From Chitinophagaceae bacterium (GTDB lineage: Bacteria; Bacteroidota; Bacteroidia; Chitinophagales; Chitinophagaceae): 10,535 nucleotides of DNA. Position numbers and translations under genes: made by a program. Position 1 is the stretch's first letter, and every line of letters begins with the position of its first letter. Below, in pieces: positions 6,214 to 10,535 of the stretch. The notes below the pieces were generated by a model. That model was not told the origin of the DNA, did not search any database, and was given only the letters and a program-made list of their open reading frames with translations. Location: contig JAOQAL010000233.1 in assembly GCA_025963615.1 (NCBI GenBank), forward strand, positions 1 to 10,535, written 5' to 3'.

Positions 6214-6336
6214 TTAAAACAAAAGGGAAATATTTCTACCCAAAGAATTGAGGATATTCTGTAATAGGGTTTGGCATAGTTTATCATAAATGGGGATGGG
6301 AAAAAATATGCTTCCTCCAGAAAAATTTGAAAAAAG

Positions 6337-6367
6337 TTGTGTAATCGAATGCTTACACATATATTTG
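6337..6367 (+). promoter_or_regulatory. Promoter of the arsR-type operon
   Basis: TTG at 6337-6339 and TATATTTG at 6360-6367 match the Bacteroidota -33 and -7 elements, with 20 bases between them. The ATG follows 22 bases after the -7 box. The -7 box sits between the first two operator half-sites. Confidence 0.75.
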
Positions 6368-6387
6368 TGTAAGCAAATACTTACGCA
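6351..6387. promoter_or_regulatory. Operator with three alternating half-sites
   Basis: GCTTACACA (6351-6359) and TGTGTAAGC (6366-6374) are perfect 9-bp inverted arms with a 6-bp spacer. A third half-site, CTTACGCA (6380-6387), forms a second, overlapping inverted repeat with the middle arm. The 8-bp half-sites start at 6352, 6366 and 6380, an exact 14-bp step with alternating orientation. The array covers the -7 box, as expected for autorepression by the ArsR-type protein encoded just downstream. Confidence 0.75.
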
Positions 6388-6389
6388 AT

Positions 6390-6734
6390 ATGTCAATCGA
6401 AGCGAGAAGAGATGTTTTCCAGGCAATAGCAGACCCAACCAGACGGCAGATCATAAACCTGATTGCTCATAAATCGATGAATCTAAATGCCATTGCTGAC
6501 AACTTTGACATTAGCCGACCCGCGATTTCGCAACACATAAAAATTCTGACTGAATGTGGTATGGTTGTTATCCGGCAACAGGGCCGTGAACGATTTTGTG
6601 AAGCCAAACTGGATACACTGGTTGAGGTTTCTGATTGGGTGCATCAGTATCACAAGTTTTGGAATGAGAAATTTAATTCTCTCGATAAATATCTAAATAA
6701 AATTCAAACCAATACTAAATCCAAAAAAAAGTAA
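6390..6734 (+). CDS. ArsR-family winged-helix repressor
   Basis: A 114-residue winged helix-turn-helix protein. It opens with the typical VFQAIADPTRRQIINLI (9-25); the recognition helix is ISRPAISQHIKILTECG (41-57) and the wing is IRQQGRERFCEA (61-72). The metal-binding ELCVCDL motif of classical ArsR/SmtB sensors is absent, so metal sensing is unlikely. It belongs to the subgroup that typically sits next to SRPBCC/AHSA1-domain genes. The start codon lies 22 bases after the promoter box and just after the three-half-site operator. The next gene starts one base after the stop, so the two are almost certainly co-transcribed and perhaps translationally coupled. Inducer unknown. Confidence 0.95.
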   Translation: MSIEARRDVFQAIADPTRRQIINLIAHKSMNLNAIADNFDISRPAISQHIKILTECGMVVIRQQGRERFCEAKLDTLVEVSDWVHQYHKFWNEKFNSLDKYLNKIQTNTKSKKK

Positions 6735-6735
6735 A

Positions 6736-7710
6736 ATGTCAAATACAACAGCTAAGAACGAAGAACTAAAAATAGTTCGTGAATTTAAAGCGCCTAAAAC
6801 GTTGGTGTTTCAGGCATTTTCATCGGCAGGTGCATTTGCAGCCTGGTGGGGACCGGTTGGAATGCCCGTTACCATTAAGCACTTCGACTTCCAAAAAGGA
6901 GGAAGACTTCATTACAAAATGGAAGGCCATGGACAAACTATGTGGGGGCTTATTAATTATGGAAATATTAAGAGCCCGGACTTAATAGAGTTTGTAAACT
7001 CCTTTTCAGATGAAGAAGGGAATATTTGTAAGCCCCCTTTTCCTGTGGAATTGCCCTTTGAAATATTTTATCAAATGACATTGATAGAAAATAATGGAAT
7101 TACCACGTTGACACTTCTTGGACATCCGATGAATGCAACCCCTGGTCAGGAAGCAGGCTACCATTCAATCATGACCAGCATGGAAGAGGGATTTAATGGC
7201 ACATTTAATCAACTTGAACATTATCTGAGTACTCAGTTCAAAATTCGTAAACAATTAAAAGTAGATAATATGCCAAGAGTAACCACTTACCTGAATTTCC
7301 CCGGCAAGACCGAAGAGGCATTTAATTTCTACAAAAAAGTATTTCATGGCGAATTTACAGGTGTTGGATTAAAGCGCTTTGGCGATATCAAAATGCCCCC
7401 TGAAATGCCTCCGATGAGCGATGCAGACAAAAAACTTATCATTCATGCAGAACTGACCATTATGGCGGGACATGTACTGATGGCTACCGATTCGCCGGAA
7501 AGCATGGGTTTCAATATGCAATTCGGTAACAATATGCATATAAATCTTGAACCTGAATCAAAGGAAGAAACTAAACGATTATTCGATGCGCTCTCCGAAG
7601 GCGGTAACATTACGATGCCCCTGGAAGACATGTTTTGGGGTGCGTACTTTGGTTCATTTACAGACAAATATGGTATTAATTGGATGTTGAATTTTCAAAC
7701 TGCAGGCTAA
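6736..7710 (+). CDS. SRPBCC (AHSA1-like) - VOC (PhnB-like) fusion protein
   Basis: A 324-residue cytosolic protein with two domains usually encoded separately. Residues about 10-168 form an SRPBCC/AHSA1-type hydrophobic-ligand-binding domain: IVREFKAPKTLVFQAFS, the AWWGP segment (36-40), and near the end SMEEGFNGTFNQLEHYL. Residues 179-324 form a complete PhnB-like VOC (glyoxalase/bleomycin-resistance superfamily) domain: MPRVTTYLNFPGKTEEAFNF, IIHAELTIMAGHVLMATDS and the end FGSFTDKYGINWMLNF. M179 is where a free-standing VOC protein would start, and the linker is short and basic (FKIRKQLKVDN). The gene starts one base after the arsR stop. Exact function unknown; this pairing with an ArsR regulator is common, but the fusion is unusual. 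A one-base indel near the junction would restore two genes, because TAA codons are present in both alternative frames (7246-7260). Confidence 0.9.
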   Translation: MSNTTAKNEELKIVREFKAPKTLVFQAFSSAGAFAAWWGPVGMPVTIKHFDFQKGGRLHYKMEGHGQTMWGLINYGNIKSPDLIEFVNSFSDEEGNICKPPFPVELPFEIFYQMTLIENNGITTLTLLGHPMNATPGQEAGYHSIMTSMEEGFNGTFNQLEHYLSTQFKIRKQLKVDNMPRVTTYLNFPGKTEEAFNFYKKVFHGEFTGVGLKRFGDIKMPPEMPPMSDADKKLIIHAELTIMAGHVLMATDSPESMGFNMQFGNNMHINLEPESKEETKRLFDALSEGGNITMPLEDMFWGAYFGSFTDKYGINWMLNFQTAG

Positions 7711-7966
7711 GCCGGGGAAATCAGGATTTAATAATTGGTTGCAGTTACCTGTTATTGATAAATGATTGCACAACCCATGAATTTGCATTTATAAAGGGTA
7801 TGAAAAATTAATTCATGTTGATACATTGGGTAAGTCGGGGACTGATCATAAAACGTTATAAAAAATTTTCGGCATTTTGCCGGACCGGTAAGATGCTGAA
7901 AATGGTTTGTCAAGCGCTGTCGTGATAATTACAAATAAGAATCCGGTCGATAACAGTGAAATTCTC
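7711..7966. other. Intergenic region between convergent genes
   Basis: No coding sequence. It holds a spaced 8-bp inverted repeat CATGAATT (7776-7783) / AATTCATG (7810-7817), of unclear meaning, and the terminator-like hairpin described separately. The fusion gene ends before it and the minus-strand LiaF-like gene ends after it. Confidence 0.5.
7855..7882 (-). terminator. Probable intrinsic terminator of the LiaF-like gene
   Basis: Read on the minus strand, CGGCA-AAA-TGCCG (7882 down to 7870) is followed by AAAA and a run of six T. It lies about 85 bases after the stop codon of the minus-strand gene. On the plus strand no T-run follows the stem, so it would serve only the minus-strand gene. 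Confidence 0.45.
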
Positions 7967-8740
7967 TTATTTTTTGAAACTCCTGATTTCAATTCCCCCA
8001 AAGATAGCAGTGCCATCTAAAATAAGCATTTTGCGGGGGTCTTCTGTTAATGCAGGTGATTGAATACGTTTATCTTTTACAGAACCGAATACCGATACGA
8101 TATCAGATTTGATAGTCCAGTCGGATGGTATGATAAGTTCAGTGCCGCCAAAAATGGCTGTTATATCCAGCACCGCTTTTCCCTGGATACCGGCGCTGGT
8201 CAGATCTAATTCAGCAGCCGCAAAAATGGAAGTGAGATCACCTCCGGCGAAATGTTGAGTCACCATATTTTTTCTTGCACTGCCGAATAAAATGATGATA
8301 TCGGCAAAATTTTCGTCCCGTTGTAAGAAACGGATATCGTCACCGGTTTGCGTTTTTAATATATGTTTATGCCGACGGTTTACATTCCGGGGGCGCAAGA
8401 TCAAAATTGCCCCCGAAGAAATAATTACTAATGGCCAAACCTGCTCCCGAAGGTCCCCGTCAAAATAATAATCATTAAGCAGAAAAGCTCCGCCTGTCAA
8501 TATCATAACAAGCCAGACTGCACCTTTGAAATTACCCGCGATACCAATGAAAATGCCGATGGCGATCAGCAGCACCTGCCAATTGAATAGCCACCCGGGC
8601 ATCGGAACAAGAAAACTTTTAGCTAATGCCAAACCACCTATGACCAGTAAAAAAATACCTGTCCAGGCGCCGGCATTACGCCCATTATTGTTCAAACACG
8701 GGGCTTCTCTTTTTTCCGGTATTATTTCAGAATTTGTCAT
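7967..8740 (-). CDS. LiaF-like membrane protein (DUF5668 / cell-wall-active antibiotic response C-terminal domain)
   Basis: A 257-residue protein. A polar N-terminus of about 24 residues precedes four predicted membrane helices (about 25-45, 50-69, 73-93 and 101-115). A basic stretch (RPRNVNRRHKH, 116-126) follows, suggesting that the C-terminal part is cytoplasmic. The C-terminal domain (about 140-257) has repeated beta-turns of the type hFGxxxxh: ILFGSARKN, SIFAAAELD, AIFGGTELI, SVFGSVKDK and AIFGGIEIR. This pattern matches the LiaF-type/DUF2154 fold. In Firmicutes LiaF inhibits the LiaRS envelope-stress system; in Bacteroidota these proteins are mostly uncharacterised, often near LytTR or phospholipid-binding regulators, and none is seen here. 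It is divergent from the aspartic-protease-like gene across 169 bp. The start at 8740 is the first ATG before the first helix. Function unproven. Confidence 0.85.
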   Translation of the reverse strand: MTNSEIIPEKREAPCLNNNGRNAGAWTGIFLLVIGGLALAKSFLVPMPGWLFNWQVLLIAIGIFIGIAGNFKGAVWLVMILTGGAFLLNDYYFDGDLREQVWPLVIISSGAILILRPRNVNRRHKHILKTQTGDDIRFLQRDENFADIIILFGSARKNMVTQHFAGGDLTSIFAAAELDLTSAGIQGKAVLDITAIFGGTELIIPSDWTIKSDIVSVFGSVKDKRIQSPALTEDPRKMLILDGTAIFGGIEIRSFKK

Positions 8741-8909
8741 AGTGAGTAATTTGATCTAAATTATATGGCTTACTTCATCCAGCCAATAACAATAAGGTGA
8801 TATAGATATAACTTCCGGCAAGCGGTGGAAATGAACCGGCGAAACAGGAATCATACCGGGGCGTTTTATTTGCAGTAGATAATGCCTGGATCCCGCTAAA
8901 ATATTTTAT
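8741..8909. other. Divergent intergenic region
   Basis: This 169-bp region should hold the promoters of the minus-strand LiaF-like gene and the plus-strand aspartic-protease-like gene. The best plus-strand candidate is TTTATTTG (8865-8872), one base off the TAnnTTTG consensus, 37 bases before the ATG, without a matching TTG upstream. No convincing minus-strand box was found. Confidence 0.35.
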
Positions 8910-10187
8910 ATGAAATTGATTTTGTTTTGCACAGCTATTCTGCTATTGTCCGGATACCCGGGCTCAGCACAGTCATTGCCGGTTATAAGAGCACAATCAA
9001 CAAATGCAGATATCCGGGATGGGCTGCATTTTCGAAAGGGATATTGGTATATAATGCCCGAAAAAAAGCCGGATCGTTATTATGCAGAACTGCCTGGGAA
9101 ACCACACCGGGTAATTTTTTACACAGATATTGATTCCATTTCGTTCGACGTAGCTTATGGAGGCGTATACAATTTTGTGATCCTACTCAATAACAAAGAC
9201 AGTTGTTATATCCAGATTGTCGCCGCCCCTAAAACGATTATAGGCTTTACGTCGGATCTCCATTCCAATTCCCAAACTCCCGATACAATACCATTTACCA
9301 TTGGTAAGAATAATAAGCTATTTATAAAAGGAATCATCAATCAATCCGACAGCCTGAATTTCCAGTTTGATTTAGGATCCAGTTACTCTATATTAAAAAG
9401 CGAATCAATAAAAAAAGCAAACATCAAATTAGATAGCGCTGCCCGGGACGGCGAGTCCGTCAGCAGCCATAATCAACTTAGCATTGCCGGTCTGCGCTGG
9501 GACAGTATCCAGTTTCATCAATATGATCGCAATATGTCAGGCCGCGAAGATGGTTTGTTAGGAAATTCCTTATTTCAGAATAAGATCCTGGAAATTAATT
9601 ATGACAGGAAGTGGATTATCATACACGATACGCTACCGGCCATGGACACCAGTTATTCCCGGCATGAAATGATCCTCCTCGATGGCGTGGTGCCGATGAT
9701 GCAGGCATCGCTGGCAACCCGGGATACCAGTTGCACTACCTGGTTTATTTTTGATACCGGCGATTCAGGAAATGCTTGGATTGATGATAGCACGGCTTCC
9801 CGCTTTCAACTTTATCGCGGGGTCACTAAAATCATCCGGTGGGGCGACCGGGTTATTGTAAAAATTCCGGAATTTAGGATAGCCAACTCAAGCTTCTTTA
9901 ATGTGTCCGCTATCCTGGCGAAACGCGGAACTCATAGCCAGGATGTAAGTCTGTTGGGTAATTCGTTATTAAAACGTTTCAATGTAGTTCTTGATAACCG
10001 CAATGGCATTATTTATCTGAAACCCAACTCACTGATGAGCGAACCGTATGATAATACGGTACTGTTGATTTACGGGGGTATCACCGTAGCGGTCCTGGCA
10101 CTGTTCATTCTTATTCTGATTATAAGATCCATTTCCAGGAAAAGAAAATTAAAACAAAATGAATATCCGGAGCCTGATTATTCATAA
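8910..10187 (+). CDS. Exported, C-terminally membrane-anchored two-lobed aspartic-protease-like protein
   Basis: A 425-residue protein. A signal peptide (MKLILFCTAILLLSGYPGSA, likely cut before Q21) and a single C-terminal membrane helix (about 383-406) followed by a basic tail (RSISRKRKLKQ) place the body outside the inner membrane. Two retropepsin-like half-sites are visible. Lobe 1 has FDLGSS (D154-L155-G156-S157) followed by GLLGNSLF (215-222). Lobe 2 has FDTGDSG (D282-T283-G284) followed by SLLGNSLL (347-354). The spacing of about 60 residues between each D-x-G and its LLGN is that of clan AA proteases, where the hydrophobic-hydrophobic-Gly motif supports the active-site loop. Lobe 1 has leucine in place of the usual Thr/Ser, seen in some Bacteroidota relatives (recalled), so activity is uncertain. 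The first ~120 residues form an unassigned domain. Substrate unknown. Confidence 0.75.
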   Translation: MKLILFCTAILLLSGYPGSAQSLPVIRAQSTNADIRDGLHFRKGYWYIMPEKKPDRYYAELPGKPHRVIFYTDIDSISFDVAYGGVYNFVILLNNKDSCYIQIVAAPKTIIGFTSDLHSNSQTPDTIPFTIGKNNKLFIKGIINQSDSLNFQFDLGSSYSILKSESIKKANIKLDSAARDGESVSSHNQLSIAGLRWDSIQFHQYDRNMSGREDGLLGNSLFQNKILEINYDRKWIIIHDTLPAMDTSYSRHEMILLDGVVPMMQASLATRDTSCTTWFIFDTGDSGNAWIDDSTASRFQLYRGVTKIIRWGDRVIVKIPEFRIANSSFFNVSAILAKRGTHSQDVSLLGNSLLKRFNVVLDNRNGIIYLKPNSLMSEPYDNTVLLIYGGITVAVLALFILILIIRSISRKRKLKQNEYPEPDYS

Positions 10188-10380
10188 GCATCAGTGAATT
10201 GCAGGACCGGAACTGCTGGTAATTTCCCTGCCCAACGCCCCCAGCATGAAACATTAGATATATATTTTTTGCTATTTTATAAGAGTTTACCCTCATGGAT
10301 TGATTTGATAAAAATAATAAATGCTTTGCTGGAATATAGTGGAAATAGTTCCTAACTATTTTTAGCTTAAATTCAATGTA

Positions 10381-10392
10381 GAAAGGACTGTT
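10381..10392 (+). promoter_or_regulatory. Ribosome binding site of the terminal partial gene
   Basis: AAAGGA at 10382-10387 lies five bases before ATG 10393. Most other genes here lack such a site, so it helps decide this start. Confidence 0.5.
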
Positions 10393-10535
10393 ATGATTTT
10401 TCCGCAGCATTTCAATATTGGAATTTCTATCCGCTTGGGAAAAGGGGTTCCGGAAGCCTACCGCGATTTTCTCCTATCTGCCGACACCTGGTTTTCGGAA
10501 GATCGTCACGGAGTGCTGATCATACAGCAACGATT
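10393..10535 (+). CDS. Start of an unrecognised gene, truncated by the window end
   Basis: An open frame begins at ATG 10393 and runs past the window end (47 complete codons). The product begins MIFPQHFNIGISIRLGKGVP and continues with EAYRDFLLSADTWFSEDRHG and VLIIQQR. AAAGGA (10382-10387) lies five bases before the ATG, an unusually good ribosome binding site for this window, and an in-frame TAG at 10363-10365 limits any upstream extension. Codon use looks natural. I do not recognise a family from these residues. It lies 205 bp after the aspartic-protease-like gene, so it probably has its own promoter. Confidence 0.6.
   Translation, partial: MIFPQHFNIGISIRLGKGVPEAYRDFLLSADTWFSEDRHGVLIIQQR

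Larger units (their letters stand above)
5406..6389. other. Repeat island of about 1 kb without a credible gene
   Basis: The stretch between the SDR and the ArsR promoter holds two long direct repeats, heptamer runs, CACATAGG motifs and several stem-loops, listed separately. Short open frames cross it, but they follow the repeats, differ between the two copies and have no start signals. The segment 5970-6120 between the last long repeat and the GC-rich hairpin shows nothing recognisable. No transposase, integrase or terminal target duplication was seen. Confidence 0.7.

Noticed and set aside
5938..6251. Two overlapping short frames downstream of repeat copy B
   Set aside because: No recognisable domain or start signal, low-complexity end running through the hairpins; treated as non-coding.
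7270..7710. VOC domain as a separate gene starting at 7270
   Set aside because: The frame is continuous with the SRPBCC domain and no ribosome binding site precedes 7270, so it is annotated as a fusion, with the alternative noted.
10120..10410. 96-codon minus-strand frame at the right end
   Set aside because: It overlaps the coding end of the aspartic-protease-like gene and the start of the last gene, and shows no family features.

Overview
The window looks like chromosomal DNA from a Bacteroidota species, probably of the Chitinophagaceae/Chitinophaga type. The supports are moderate-to-low GC, mostly absent Shine-Dalgarno sites, two promoters with the Bacteroidota -7 box TAnnTTTG, a tagaturonate reductase whose N-terminus resembles Chitinophaga-type UxaB, and gene-free stretches full of short heptamer and palindromic repeats. 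The assignment rests on sequence character and memory of families, not on a search.

Left part (1-3913), sugar-acid and plant-polymer catabolism. A 5'-truncated zinc-dependent dehydrogenase resembling L-galactonate 5-dehydrogenase (LgoD/YjjN) is followed by tagaturonate reductase (UxaB); together they would convert L-galactonate to D-tagaturonate to D-altronate. After a gene-free, repeat-bearing stretch, only the last ~67 codons of what looks like a GH51 alpha-L-arabinofuranosidase remain. They abut three 49-bp tandem repeats, each able to form a hairpin. One base after this remnant starts an intact exported SMP-30/gluconolactonase-type lactonase. The locus looks like a decayed arabinan/pectin and sugar-acid utilisation cluster.

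Middle part (3914-5405): a TetR-family repressor and a short-chain dehydrogenase/reductase (SDR), each preceded by the same operator, TATACCGATYGGTATA. The copy before tetR overlaps its promoter, giving a self-contained autoregulated module.

Repeat island (5406-6389): about 1 kb without a credible gene. It holds two near-identical ~217-bp repeats that start 286 bp apart, each opening with four AGCTRCR heptamers and carrying internal stem-loops. It also has CACATAGG motifs, a perfect 8-bp-stem hairpin and a degenerate third copy of the repeat end.

Right part (6390-10535): an ArsR-type repressor with a three-half-site operator over its promoter, coupled to an unusual SRPBCC-VOC fusion protein. 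Then come a minus-strand LiaF-like membrane protein with a probable terminator, a divergent exported and membrane-anchored two-lobed aspartic-protease-like protein, and the first 47 codons of an unrecognised gene cut by the window end.
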